A stretch of 64,000 nt of DNA from Trichobilharzia regenti (lineage: Eukaryota > Platyhelminthes > Trematoda > Strigeidida > Schistosomatidae), in the NCBI GenBank assembly GCA_944472135.2, contig OX235262.1, positions 57,198,440 through 57,262,439 of the forward strand, written 5' to 3'. Positions within the stretch are counted from its first letter, which is position 1; the number at the start of each line of letters is the position of its first letter. A program made the position numbers and the translations under genes. This document shows positions 18,958 to 30,859 of this stretch, in pieces. The notes beneath the pieces are model-generated. The model was not told where the DNA came from. It saw nothing but the letters and a program-made list of their open reading frames with translations, and searched no databases.

Positions 18958-19187
18958 ACAATTTCTATCGCTGTATTGTTTATATACTTACTGTTGATTG
19001 TTAATATTTTTCATATGAACTGAATATAATTCCGCTAAATACGAATTCCTGAATTCCGCCCTCTCTGTGTTTTGGTTGGGTTCTTGTAATTCGGTCCTCT
19101 AGAAATATTAATACTACGATTACAAATAATTACAACAAGCTAGCGACCCCACCCTGTTAACAAATTTGCTGCAGAAACTTCAGCACT
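18958..19187. other. AT-rich spacer
   Basis: I see no gene, repeat or motif here. Confidence 0.4.
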
Positions 19188-20068
19188 ATGTGTCCCTTTG
19201 CACCAGAAGTAAAAGTCTCCGTGGGGACATGGAACGTCCGCACTATGTACGAGATTGGCAAACCTGCCCAGTTCGCAAACGTGGTGAAAGGGTACGGAAT
19301 CGAAGTGCTGGGAACATGTGATAACAGATGGAACTGGAATGGACTCACGAAATTTGCAATGGGTGAGTCAGTGATCTACTCCGGTCACCCAGGAGATAAC
19401 CAAACGCACACCAAGGGCGTGGCTATCATGATGTCACCAACGTCAACAAAGTCCTTGATGCAATAGGAGGCGATCTCGTCCAGGATAATGACCGCCAGAT
19501 TCAACTCCAAAGAAAGGAACGTGTCAGTTTCACGATGAAACGCATTCACAGACAACGCAGACCTCAAAAGCAAGGAAGTTTTGCAGACAACTACAGGCAA
19601 CAATAGACAATACTTCAGTTGGCAACATTAAAATACTAATGGACGACACGAACGCAAAACTTGGACCAGACAACACAGGAAGAGAATTCACTAAATGTCG
19701 AGAAGCGCTTCAAGAGATGAATGAAAATGGCGAACTCTTCGCCGACTTCTGCGCCTTCAACGAAATAGTGATTGGTGGGAGCGTATACACACACATATAT
19801 ATCCACAATACTACATGGGTGTCGCCAGATGGGCAAACCAAAAGCCAAATTGACTTCATCTCAGTCTCAAGGAAGTGGGGGCGCAGCCTACTGGACACAA
19901 AAGCAAGAAGAGGAGCAGACGTTGGCTCAGACCACTATCTCGTACAAGGGACAATCTAAATCAAATTAAAAGCTTTCAGAGAAACAGGGGCTGCAGATAG
20001 ACCACAAGCCAAGTTCAACACTCAAAAACTGAAGGACCAAGATACAAAGGACATCTTCACTGCAAGCA
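19188..20068 (+). pseudogene. RTE-clade LINE (lineage A), endonuclease part
   Basis: Apurinic-like endonuclease: SVGTWNVRTMYEIGKPAQ near the start, GESVIYSGH, then after stops ILMDDTNAKLGPDNTG (GDxN-type site with G and N changed), NGELFADFCAFNEIVIGGS, QIDFISV and the terminal SDHYLV. Several frameshifts and stops. EN nicks target DNA to prime reverse transcription; this copy is dead. Interrupted at 20069 by a CR1-type tail. Confidence 0.85.
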
Positions 20069-20799
20069 TAAATAAATAAATTTAAATAAATAAATTTATT
20101 CTCATGATACAGTACATGAGGGACGCCAGTTTACAGGCATCATCAAATTGTTACAGAAATAGGATCATATTATTTAGTCACAATTCACAGTCGATAGCAA
20201 AATATGTTTAACATGTACACTGGAGATTATACATACACTTGGTAAATGTTAATCCGAATAGTATAAAACATCCTTTTCACTTATGTACAATCATTTCTGT
20301 GCATAGTTGGAAAAATCCGCTAGATTGTCAGTGAGTGCAACACATCAGGAAATACAGAAGTATTGTCTTCGCATTAACAAAAAAAACCAGGTCTTTGGTG
20401 GATGGGTTATAAGTGCCTGGGAAAAAAATAAAGCTTGAAGTCAGTTTTCGTACAATACTTTGTTGTATGCAGAGTCCTTGAATTATAGTTCATTGATGTG
20501 TTATTTTGAAATCAATGATATGTTTATCTCATTTGATCTGAAATGTCATTGTTGGGAGTAAAATACATAAGCTTTAGACGCATTAATTAATGGATTTCTA
20601 CTGCTTGTGGGTATTTACTTCTCGTAAGGAAGGTTTTTGAATTTTAGTTGTTACGACATGAGTTGTGGATATTGACTGCTCAGCAACATTACGGATATAA
20701 GTTCATCACATTATCTCAGGAATGTTGGGTTGTAGTTGGTGAGGCATATATGATGTCCGACGAGCGTACATCTGTCCATACGAGCGTACATCTGTCCAT
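20069..20799 (-). mobile_element. CR1-type 3' UTR fragment inserted in RTE-A
   Basis: On the minus strand it ends in gcctgtaaactggcgtccctc...tgagaataaat and an (AAAT)n tail, as LINE 3' ends do. It shares aagctttattt...ttaatgcgaagacaata with the 3' UTR of the CR1 element at 59395-59540. The right edge has a 20-bp direct repeat (cgagcgtacatctgtccat, 20761 and 20781). No ORF. Confidence 0.7.
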
Positions 20800-22211
20800 G
20801 TAAGGGACAAAGCCGCGAAACAAATCAACCCTAGCGAAGAGGTTAGCGTCGAAAAGCACTGGGACAACCTGAAAGCGGTGTGGAGTCAAACCTGCATGGA
20901 AGTTCTAGGCAGAAAGAAGAGACAGGACAAACAGTGGCTCACTGTGGATACTTGTAAACTAATAGAAGGGGGAAGGATGGTGAAACAAAAGATTATCCAG
21001 TGCACCGACGAGCAACAAAAACAGGAGTTGAATGCAAGCTACAATACACCGAACAAAAGAGTGGAGAAGAGTGCCAGGGAAGACAAAAGAAAATATTATG
21101 AAGCCATGTCAAGTGAAGCAGAACAAGCTGCAGTGCAGGCAAAGGAGACCTCGCCACACTCTACCAAACAACTAGGAACCTATTGGGCAAACGTTCGACA
21201 CAGATTAAGCCAATAAAGGACGACAATGGAAAGTCAATCACCAAAGAGGTGGAACAGAGAAAGCACTGGGTTGAACACGTCAAAAGACTTCTAAATCGAC
21301 CGTCACCTACAACGCGCCCAACAATACCAACAACGGAAGCAGATCTACCAGCGAACATCGATCCCCCCCGACGAAACCAGAAGTCCTGAATGCAATCAAG
21401 ATGCCAAAAGCTGGAAAAGCAGCAGGACCAGATGGAATCCCAACAGAAGCATTGAAAATAGACCCAGAGAAAACAGCGGACTTGATGACGCCATTGCTGG
21501 AGAAGGTGTGGAAGGAGGGCAAAGTACCCGAGGATTGGAAGAAAGGATACTTATTCAAACTACCAAAGAAAGGAGACTTAAGTCAATGTAAAAACTGGCG
21601 TGGAATTATGCTTCTGTCCATTCCAAGCAAGATACTAAATCGCATCATCCTAGAGAGAACCAAACACGCCAACCTGGATGAAAGACTTCGACCGGAACAG
21701 GCTGGATTCAGGAGAAACAAGTCATGCATCGATCAAATCGCCACACTACGGATCATCATTGAACAGAGCTTGGAATGGCAGTCATCTCTCCATCTCAACT
21801 TCATTGACTTTGAAAAGACCCCGATCGAGAGGTCATTTGACAACCACTTCGCTACTAGGGGGTCCCGGCGACAATTTTACATCTCATCCAACAGTTATAC
21901 GACAGTGCTCCTTGCCAAGTAATCCACAACCGGAAACTAACCGAGGCCTTCGAAGTGGGGACGGGGGTAAGGCAAGGCTGTCTACTATCGCCAATGATTT
22001 TCCTGATTGCAGCAGATTAGATAGTGCGGCAGACAACGAGCAATGCGGAAACAGGCATAAAACGGACACACACAAAAAACTTGGAGGATCTGGAATTCGC
22101 TGATGATAGATGTCTGATTTCCCAAAAACTGAAGATATGAAAGTAAAAAGAAACAAGTTGGCACAAATAGCACCAAAAATAGAATGACAGACACGGCTCA
22201 TAAACCCTCAG
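20800..22211 (+). pseudogene. RTE-A reverse transcriptase part
   Basis: EN-RT linker (EKHWDNLKAVWSQTC) and RT: KAAGPDGIPTEAL, WKKGYLFKLPKKGDLSQCKNWRGIMLLSIPSKILNRIIL, EQAGFRRNKSCIDQIATLR, then motif A FIDFEK whose continuation is garbled. VRQGCLLSP (motif B) and LEFADD (motif C) survive in other frames. Truncated by the BEL LTR at 22212. RT would copy RNA at the nick; this copy cannot. Confidence 0.85.
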
Positions 22212-22582
22212 TGTCAATGTGGTTGAAGATTAAACGATCAATTCATAGTTGTTTGCTCAAAACCAACTTCCCAATTTTCGCGGAGGCATCCATCAGCCAG
22301 TCATCGTCTCATCGGTCGCTGTTCAGAAAGAAGTCAGACCAAAACTGTTAGAAGTAATATTGTGATTTATTATTGTAATATTTGTTCATAGACCTTAGTT
22401 GTAAAGCTTAGTTGTACAATGGCTATGTGTTGGTGTTAGAATAAAGAATTCTCGAGTCGCCAAACTGGGTTCTGGTTTTTGCGTCCGTTCGTACTAAGCG
22501 TTTCTGAGAAGCTTCGATGAAACAGCGTGAGTCCCAGCCTAGCAAGAACTGGGCATTAACGGTTTACGAGACGCGGCTGACA
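22212..22582 (+). repeat. BEL-4 5' LTR
   Basis: 371 bp, TGTCAATG...GGCTGACA, subtype shared with the copy at 48831-52819; AATAAA present. Followed by a leader hairpin CTGACGG-TACG-CCGTCAG. Confidence 0.88.
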
Positions 22583-23624
22583 GTTTCTGACGGTACGCCG
22601 TCAGTTATTGACGGTTTCGAACAGTTGGTGAAAGTTTGGATAGTCACCGTTCATCTTTCCTGGTGCCGGTCAAGTCTTCTTTGAACTAGCAATATCTGGA
22701 ACGTTTTTGGAATTGGTTCAAGTTCAACAATTACTGGGTCAAAGAAGGGACAGAGCGTCTTGGATGCAAACAGGAAAGTAAGCCATGGTGACTTGTCTGT
22801 TAATTGTAACGATGTGTCTGATGTTAAACATGACATGGTTGATGTTACTGTTTCGCCGTTCAGGGATAATAGGAACATCAAACTCCCTAAATTTGAACCT
22901 CGGTGTTTCGATGGAAACCCCGCTGACTATTTACAATTTGCAAGGGGGTTTGAGATCATGTCTAGTGGTTTTTTATTAAATGATGAAATGAAGTTAATGT
23001 ACTTGATGAGATATTGCACTGGAGATGCTGCAAGATCTACACAGTGCTGTAAGTTTATGAAGCCAAAAGAGGGCTACGATGAGGCTATGAGCATATTACG
23101 TCAAAGGTTTAGAAGACCTTCGATGATTGCAGGGAAATTATTCGAGGCTGTTAAGGGTAATGGTGGTCAATTGCAAAATGACTCCAAGGCACTCACTGAG
23201 TTTTCGGGCAATCTTTTGACTCACAGAACGCATTGATTTTGATGAACTGCACGAGTGACCTCAACTCGAGTATTATCCTAGAAGTAATAGCGAGACGCCT
23301 ACCTACTCGACTGCAAAGGAAGTGGGTGAAGATAAGCTCTCGTATAGAGGATGAAGGCATCGAGCCAAAGTTTGATGATATTCTGAAGCTGGTAAAAGAT
23401 AGTGTCAATCAATCTATGAGCAAGTTCGCCAGTCTATTGCATTTCACCCCTGGAATAGAGCAGTCTGAGAGCAAAATGCAATCATTGATGACGAACGGAT
23501 CTCAGAGAGGTGGATATCGAGAAGGCTCTATGGTGTCTAGTAATGCATATAGATCTATTGAGTGTAACAGGTTTCGTAGTACATCCTCAACAGATAAGTT
23601 GCAAGATGCAAGACAAACACGGTT
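22583..23624 (+). pseudogene. BEL-4 gag, 5' part, cut by assembly gap
   Basis: Gag N-terminal region as in 2597-4552 (FDGNPADYLQF, RRLPTRLQRKWVKISS). The usual start ATG is ATT (near 22730), as in BEL-3; an in-frame ATG exists downstream at 22760. A frameshift lies near 23227. The sequence stops at the N run just before the knuckle. LTR plus gag suggest a fourth gag-only element, but the gap hides the tail. Confidence 0.75.
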
Positions 23625-23661
23625 NNNNNNNNNNNNNNNNNNNNNNNNNNNNNNNNNNNNN
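23625..23661. other. Assembly gap (N run)
   Basis: 37 N. True size unknown. What follows is not BEL, so the join may hide several kilobases. Confidence 0.99.
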
Positions 23662-23804
23662 AAGGCAGCATGTGTTTACATAATGAAATTGCTTATCACA
23701 TTCGTGTTGATTTTGTCACTTTATGGGGGAGGGAGGTGTTGTAAACAGGTCAAATTCTCTTTTAGTCCATCACTGATATGAAGTGTTTCTGATATTAGAC
23801 GTAC

Positions 23805-24125
23805 CTAGCGATTTTTGAAATGCTTTTTCTGGATTATTTCAATATTGTCAAAACCAATTTTGTGGCCTGATTTTATAGCGTGTAGACTTATGGCTGATGA
23901 TTTTTTAGGCTTTTCTAATTCAACTGGATTTCTCGGTAGTCGAACAGATGTTCTACAGTATTCATTTCTTCTGATTTTAATTTCTCGAGATGTTTGTCCG
24001 ATGTATATCGCATCACATTCCAAGCAGTTTATTTTATAGACACAATTAGATGAAGAATCTCTAGGGATTCGGTCTTTTATATGGACAAGGTTGTTTCTCA
24101 ATGTGTCTGATACTTTGAAGGAAAG
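23805..24125 (-). pseudogene. Penelope-like element, GIY-YIG endonuclease (type 1)
   Basis: The frame reads VSDTLRNNLVHIKDRIP, CVYKINCLECDAIYIGQTSREIKIR, SAISLHAIKSGHKIGFDNIEII. The CxxC then YIGQT pattern is the Penelope GIY-YIG domain (cf. schistosome Cercyon). The upstream RT is missing (stop near 24124). It is a 3' fragment of a 5'-truncated element. Confidence 0.8.
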
Positions 24126-24129
24126 TCAG

Positions 24130-25081
24130 TAAAAACAATATCACAGTGTTTTTCATTGACTGAGCAACAGACTTCGTTTAAAAATGGTTAATGGCCTGTT
24201 CACTATTTATCTCTCTCTCTATGGTGTGTGCTACTGACAAGATTTGTAAGCAGCAGATACATACGGATATAAATATGTATATGATTTGCGAAGATATCGA
24301 ATAGCGGAGAGATGGATTTAATGGCGAAGGGAGGAAACGAATGATTCTTGTAAGACAGCATTGGAAGTATGCAAGGAAGACAAAGTAGCACGATACGGAG
24401 ACATGTACAAGCTGCGATTGTAACATATGGTAGGTGTATTTTGCCTATATATATATAATATATATATATATATATTCATTTGCCAATAAATAACTCCGTT
24501 GTCGAATACTCTTTTGTTCTACAGTTACATCTTTATAGATCTGATTAACAAAACAGTTAAGATATCCATTTCAGATGTGTTTATGGAGATTAAAATTTGT
24601 TGAAAGACAAAAAATGACTACCAGCCTTGTTTTCTGCAGGATAAAACTTTTAACGACAAACTCATTCATGCTTTTAGATAACTGATACTATTCTTTAAAG
24701 TCAATTTATTGACCAATAAGCAGTTGTTTTTGGACGAATATCGACTAGGTCACTCAATACATCAACATTATTACAAATAAAGATGAATGGAATGTAGCTT
24801 TGTTGGATGCTTATATAACTGTTACTATAGTAACAAGTGCATTACACATGAGAAATAATGAAGCAAACCATTATAAAAGACAAACCGATCTAGTAATAAA
24901 AAAAGAGTTATTCATCAATGATCATAGCACAATAAATCGAATATTTTTAAGGTTGTAAAGTGAAGACACAATGTAAATCATGAAAATTCTGAGAGAAAAC
25001 CACCATAAAAAAGCTTTAAATCTTCATACCGTTAGAAAAAAACAACTAAAACGCGACTACTTGTCATTTGTAAACACTTAC
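24130..25081. other. AT-rich, probably intronic sequence
   Basis: No coding signal that I can support. It contains an AT dinucleotide tract. Confidence 0.4.
24446..24475. repeat. (TA)n microsatellite
   Basis: About 30 bp of alternating TA with one interruption. Confidence 0.9.
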
Positions 25082-25280
25082 ACTGAGCATCATATGTCTT
25101 CTCCTGTGGATCAGTAAATGATTCGCTCAAAGTTTGTGGAGGAGGGATTACATTTTCCTGTGATGCCCCAGATATGAAGAAAGCAGTAGAACAACTCAAG
25201 TCTATTCCCTCATTTTTATTGGTTTGACGTTCACTAGATGAGCGTGGATAGTGACGAATCTCAGATACAGGTGAGGTAAA
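25082..25280 (-). CDS. ASPM-like gene, probable exon 4
   Basis: The minus strand shows aatttttcag before TTTACCTCACC and a gtaagt donor after GCTCAGT. The 199-bp exon is open in phase 0 (FTSPVSEIRHYPRSS...SCSTAFFISGASQENVIPPPQTLSESFTDPQEKTYDAQ) and leaves phase 1. The entry phase matches the end of the exon at 39319. Low-complexity, Ser/Pro-rich sequence is expected between the ASH and calponin-homology parts of ASPM. Assignment to this gene rests on strand, phase and splice signals; transcript data would decide. Confidence 0.5.
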
Positions 25281-25507
25281 CTGAAAAATTACAGTAAAGT
25301 TTATGTTTTGGGAAAAGTCATAATTTACTTTTCAAAATGTATAATAAAGAAGAAATAAAGAAGTACAGAACTGGTCAGGACATAACTTGCAGCGAAACAC
25401 TTCCTCCTCTCTCTCTGCTCTCGACATCCCACTCGTGAGCACAATTAAAAATCGGAAAGGATCTCACTTATGTTACTTACAACTGTATATACCAATTCAC
25501 GCGAATT

Positions 25508-25780
25508 CGCAGAAGAAATTACATAAGAAAAACAGGAAGAAGAGTTTACACAATATTTTGTGAACATATACCAAAGAACTCTCTACCAAAAGGTATTAGA
25601 TAGTTTGGATTCGTCAATCGCCAAACACCTGATAGACGTAGGACATAGAATAGACGCATTGGGAGCATTCAAAATAATTAACAGGCAGTCTTTCCCGGTT
25701 TTCTGAGGCTATCGCAAAACAACACCAAAGACCTAATTTATGTGTCCAAGAGAAATCCGTCGTTAAACCTTAAAACTCCC
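25508..25780 (+). pseudogene. Penelope-like GIY-YIG fragment (type 2, decayed)
   Basis: Frames with shifts read YIRKTGRRVYTIFCEHIP, SIAKHLIDVGHRID, GAFKIINRQSFP and LIYVSKRNPSLN. These match the better kept copy at 26545 position by position. Confidence 0.65.
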
Positions 25781-26332
25781 CGTAACTTTTTTCCTAACTT
25801 ATTGCTTATTGTGTCACTTTGTTTTATTCTCTCACTTGGTTTTCATATTGGACTTCAATTTTTGATCGTTTGAGCTTTACTCACTGCATTTTGTTACGTC
25901 TTATTACGCAATACCTTGATCTTTCATTTCGCTGCAGTCAGCAGGATTTTCTTTTCAGCATAATATTTACTCTAGTAAGATACACATATTTGGAACACTT
26001 CAAAATAACATACACAACTATGTCCTACTTCACTATGACATTACATTGATCATTGCTGGGAGACCGATTCCTTCCTATCAACGAATTAAAGTAAGGCAAG
26101 ACTTTTTCTTTTATCATAACTCGTATTAAATCTTCAGAGTTTTACGCAGCTGAAGACAACCCACGAAGTAAAAATGAAACTATCTCAGTCTACACAAATG
26201 GTTATTCATGCTCTTTCGAAGTTTATAAACGGGATTATACGCATTAATCGAATATAGAAAGTTCAGCATAGAATTCAATAAATAAAAGGACTGTATGTTC
26301 CACATACTCCGAAAAGTACATCCACTATACTG
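25781..26332. other. AT-rich sequence after Penelope fragment
   Basis: Probably Penelope 3' UTR and intron; nothing else recognised. Confidence 0.35.
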
Positions 26333-26535
26333 TGAATAAAGCAAGAACAACAGTGGTTTATGCAGAATAATATGGTACTACCATTGTTTATTTCGTTGGC
26401 TTCTCATCAGCTGCTGCTTACAGCCTAAATAAATTATGAGGTTTACGTACAGAAAAGTTTTAACATACTTGCAAATTTTACATGTTGTCAGTTGACAGAA
26501 AGTTCCACAATTAGTGAACAGTGCTCAGAAAATTG
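26333..26535 (-). repeat. Inverted repeat, left arm (Penelope pLTR-like)
   Basis: 203 bp, almost perfectly inverted relative to 27079-27281, separated by 543 bp that hold a Penelope endonuclease fragment. Each arm contains a hammerhead motif. Confidence 0.88.
26362..26414 (-). ncRNA. Hammerhead ribozyme motif, minus strand
   Basis: Inverted copy of 27200-27252; the core CUGAUGA, GAAA and flanking stems are identical. See that entry for folding. Confidence 0.7.
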
Positions 26536-26544
26536 TATCTGAGG

Positions 26545-26827
26545 GAGCAGTTACATTGGAAGGATAGAAAGAAGGGCATATCTACGGTTTTCTGAACATG
26601 TACCAAAAAGCTTAAGTCTAAAGACAACAAATGCTTCACACAATGCCATCGCCAGGCATCTCCTCAACACAGGTCATGAGGTGCAAATCGGGAAATCCTT
26701 TAAAATTATTAATAGACAAAAGAGCACCATTCTCCTCAAGTTTGCCAAAGCAATTTCTATTAAACGCTTCAAACCAGATTTATGTGTTCACAAAGAAGCA
26801 GTCATTAGTCTTTCCTCGCACTGGTAA
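26545..26827 (+). pseudogene. Penelope-like GIY-YIG endonuclease fragment (type 2)
   Basis: Open for about 92 codons: YIGRIERRAYLRFSEHVPKS, NAIARHLLNTGHEVQIGKSFKIINRQ, LKFAKAISIKRFKPDLCVHKEAVISL, stop. YIGR, the Arg and the Glu/His region are typical of the Penelope C-terminal endonuclease, which nicks DNA for priming. The RT part is absent. It lies between the two inverted arms. Confidence 0.75.
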
Positions 26828-27078
26828 CTGGATGTCTCTATTCTCTCATCTGATTACGTAATCTTCGTCTTTAACCTCACTCTCACTTCCTTTTTATAAT
26901 CTGTAATTTTGCTTTTCTCTTGTTTCTATGACATGTGAGTTGAACTCAGTACATTGTTACCTAATTTATTAGTTACTCATCATCTTAGTCATCTCTCGTC
27001 TTTATTACGTAACTCCTTTACCATTATATGCATACATTTATTTCGACTTGAACTGCCTGTGCAAAAACTATAGAAGCG

Positions 27079-27281
27079 CAATTTTCTGAGCACTGTTCAC
27101 TAATTGTGGAACTTTCTGTCAACTGACAACATGTAAAATTTGCAAGTATGTTAAAACTTTTCTGTACGTAAACCTCATAATTTATTTAGGCTGTAAGCAG
27201 CAGCTGATGAGAAGCCAACGAAATAAACAATGGTAGTACCATATTATTCTGCACAAACCACTGTTGTTCTAGCTTTATTCA
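27079..27281 (+). repeat. Inverted repeat, right arm (Penelope pLTR-like)
   Basis: Mate of 26333-26535. Confidence 0.88.
27200..27252 (+). ncRNA. Type I hammerhead ribozyme motif
   Basis: Stem I GCAG (27200-27203) pairs with CUGC (27249-27252). The core is CUGAUGA (27204-27210), a minimal stem II (G-C closing a 7-nt loop), GAA (27220-27222), and stem III AUAA/UUAU (27223-27226 with 27244-27247) capped by a 5-bp hairpin AUGGU-AGU-ACCAU. U17 at 27248 is the predicted cleavage position. All invariant core bases are present. Hammerheads are known in Penelope elements, which fits the neighbouring endonuclease. Stem II is weak, so activity is uncertain. Confidence 0.72.
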
Positions 27282-27639
27282 AATTCATCAAGGGGAATAA
27301 ATGCAAAAAGTGATTTTACAGTATCTTTTTGTTAAAACAGAAATAATGCGAAACGGGATTCAAGTACTGACACAGAGAACGGCACCAGTCACTGAATGTT
27401 GGATTATAAGCTAAGCTGCCTTTATTGCGAAACAGTCGTATTGTCACGGGAAACACAAGCTATCAAACAATTTAGAAACAGGTGAAAAAAGTAGATTACT
27501 AATTCATTAGTGTGAAATCTGTCTGGAGATCTACAAGACTTAGCTTCAAGAACAAGATTCGGATTTTCAACACTAATAACAAGTTAGTTCTTCCGTATGT
27601 TTCAGGAAATTGGCTTGTCAACAAAAGCATTCCCAAAAG

Positions 27640-27990
27640 TTTAGTATAGACTTTTATTAACAGCTGCCTCCGCTCCATACTGAAGATACGATGACCGGAT
27701 AGAAAGGGTTAGCAGCTGGGAACTCCATCACTAGACTGACCAACCAAGAACCCATAACCCAACAAATGTGCCGAAGAAAATGGAGATGTATCGGACACAC
27801 TTTGAGGAGACCGTTAAGTGACATCGTGAATGGGAAACAGCGAGTTGGGCATCTAGGGGGGATATGGATGAAATGAGAGCTTATGGGTAGAAGTGGACCC
27901 AGCTAACGAGGACCAGCAGAGAGCATGATGAAATGGATATGTGCTATTGAAGACCTATGTTTCACTAGGCAAATAATAATTCATTATTCT
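27640..27990 (+). pseudogene. RTE-A 3' end fragment
   Basis: Broken frames read QTFINSCLRSILKIR, then RRKWRCIGHTLRRP and RPAESMMKWICAIEDL, the C-terminal tail of RTE ORF2. 5'-truncated and frameshifted. Confidence 0.65.
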
Positions 27991-30312
27991 ATCTCCATTG
28001 GTTGTTCCAATTCAGCTAACAGTGTCTAAGTGTACCTCTGTTAATGCCGTATGTTTGAATTTGCTGAATGAATATATGAACTGACTATATAGTGGATTTA
28101 CGCACACTTCTAATGCTCCAATACTATTACTAATACTGCCTGTTTGACGGGCTGAATTTCGATTACTGTAATTATACTGTAATTGTATTATTGTAATGCA
28201 ACACTACTACTCTTACAATCTGTCTTGTTCTTGTGTCATATCCTGTGCAAAAAGGTGTAGTTAGTACTCAATGAGGGAAATACTTTTTAATTCAGTTACA
28301 AAATGGTAGAAAAATGAACCGGAAAATGCCTTCATAACTCACATTGGAACGACTTCTGAGGATATTAGTTTTCTCCTTTTTGCTAGTATCTAATCTGGAA
28401 CAACGTTCAGTTGGCTTAATGAAAGAATTTTCTGTCCAGGTAGGTAAACCTGGCCTTTTAAATGTTGAAAACTGTAGAAATAAAATAAATAAAGCAAAAG
28501 AAATATGAATTCGCCTTAAATGTCTTATTATTAATGCTATTGCATCTCATTTGAAAAATCAAGTCTTATAGAAGTATACAAAAAGATTAGTAAATGAAAC
28601 TTGGGGTAGTTAACACGTGTTTCATAGTTTCTTCTTATACTAAAAATGACAGACTATATGCGAATGACAATGAGCCACAACTATTGTGTGAGGGGCCGGT
28701 CATTACCCTGCTGTCCAAACATCAGTAGGTGGAGCAGTGTTCGAACCCCCTGGCTCACTGGTTAGAAGACAAGAGCCTAGATCAATGCACATAGACTTTA
28801 CCGATGCATAACCCGGCATAATGGCAACAGTACTGTATACCTTTTATTGCTGCACAATTCGGTTTGGAAAAAGACTGACTTGTTATTTACAAAAGGCAAG
28901 TGAGATTATACTAGATATATGTGTATTCTGAAAACCCTCCTTACAAAGTCGGTTAATGTGTTAAAAGCGGTCTATTGGCAATAATAAGATTATCTGTAAT
29001 GATGGGACAACATTCAAAAATACTTTATATGTAGGGTCGATAAATGTAATAATAGTGAGAGAAGAGGAAATAGACAGAAGCATAATAAAGTGACTAAGCC
29101 AAGATTATTAAAAGCTTTTGAAGATGAAGAACAGTGAATTTTGTTCGTCACTACTATCATTTTCCTTCCACATTACCCAACGTTTCAGACCACTGCTTTC
29201 AATCACCATAATCCAAACAGCCTACACATCTGCACGGATCTTAGAACAACAGTCAGATACTCTTATAAGAATCAGAAATACATACAGATATATGTCAGAT
29301 ATAACAGTGGAAACAAATGTCGTGCATGGATCAGCAATACTTGGGTAACAGAAGACAAATGAAGTGGAATACTTATATTATTAAGCCTTAGTTTCACAGA
29401 GAAAATGCCCACATAAAAAAAACAACTATATACAGAGGGGTTATCTTAAAGACAATCGAATGAGCATTGGACTGTGTATAGCCGAACATCAATCCAGACT
29501 ACCATACTTGGAGAATGCACATTTGACAGAAAAACAAATGTGATGTTACTGTGAACAGTAGGAAGAATGATACCTTCACGAACAATGAAAGTGTCTCACA
29601 CTTAGAAAATGATGAAGTGTGAATACATTTGCATCACATCAAAAAGGGTGTTTAACCAATAAATCACAGTCTAGTGAATACCTTAATCAGGCAACCTACA
29701 CCACCTAACGTGATACAAATCAACAGTCAGTGAATTTGTTGGTCGACAGCATGATTTGCTTTCATTGCCCTTAAGTTTTTTCTAATCCAACAGTACTTCA
29801 TTTAATAGTCAGTCGAGAAATGGCGTGATTCAGCAGGGGTAAAATACCCCAATCACCTGAGTGGACAAAGTATCACAACCTTATCAACTGCCTTACCTTC
29901 CCTAACACTTTGAGCCTAATCACACTATTTAATACGCTTCTCCACCTAAGGTGGGCAAGTAAACACAGACACCTATGGCATAAAATTGATAATAGTTTTT
30001 AACAACCTTTTCTTAGCTGTAAAGTAAGAAAAAAGGACATTCTAGGGTTTGATGAACATTCGGTTAGTTACACTGATTTCCGAGCTTCCATTTCTACTGA
30101 CAGAGATAGACATCATTCTCAGTGCTATTACTTTACAGTGAGGTGTTACTGATGTGTGAATGAAAGTGTTTGTGAAGTGATGAAATGGTTAAAATAGTAC
30201 AACGATGTTTGGTAGCGTGCTCATTGGTTTCGTCAACAAAAGGGATAGAAACAAGAGATAGATTTCTCCTATTTATTTTATGCAAATTTATACTATTGGT
30301 CCTTAAATGTGT
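27991..30312. other. AT-rich intron-like sequence
   Basis: No gene supported. A B-box-like gttcgaac lies near 28740, and a GC-richer patch (28690-28830) looks like old repeat sequence. Confidence 0.4.
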
Positions 30313-30382
30313 ATCGGTGGTAGTTCAGTGGCAAGATGCGCATAAGCCACACATGTGGTCCAGGGTTCGACTCGTGACCGAT
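30313..30382 (+). repeat. tRNA-Gly-like sequence (pseudo-tRNA or SINE head)
   Basis: Six acceptor pairs, ATCGGT/ACCGAT. The pol III A box is TAGTTCAGTGG and the B box GGTTCGACTC. It resembles tRNA-Gly in ggtggt-gttcagtgg, but the D stem, anticodon stem and T stem do not pair properly, so it is not a working tRNA gene. Confidence 0.45.
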
Positions 30383-30859
30383 GCAGTAGTTCTAAATCTT
30401 GCTCAGCTGACAATAGGCCCGGTAAGAAGGAAAGGATTGGGTGTGAGGCCAGCAAACTCACTCCTTAAAAGATAACACCGTCGATACTGAAACGTCAAAG
30501 TCAAAGCTTGAAGCCTCATTGTTCCACTCGGAAAGCAAAGAAATGAAGAAACTGAATTCACTTTCAATAAATGCTTTAGTAGGAATTTTAAACAATACAT
30601 CGAAAGTCTGAGAGTGATTGACCCGAAGAAGTATACATCCCAATACTATCGCCTAAAATCGTATAAAAACCCGTCTACCAAAGAAGCGAAATAGGTGTTC
30701 ATAAAAAAATCCAAACTACACAATGCATGAGCATAGCTTCTTTTAGGATAAAAGCACTTCTCGGCATAAAAACATGATTGTCTCCAACTACAAATCTAGA
30801 ATCAACAAAACAGTAATGTTATGATGGCTAGTTCTGTATGCAAATAAGTTTTTTTTCCC

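Noticed and set aside
30313..30382. Functional tRNA gene
   Set aside because: D, anticodon and T stems do not pair.
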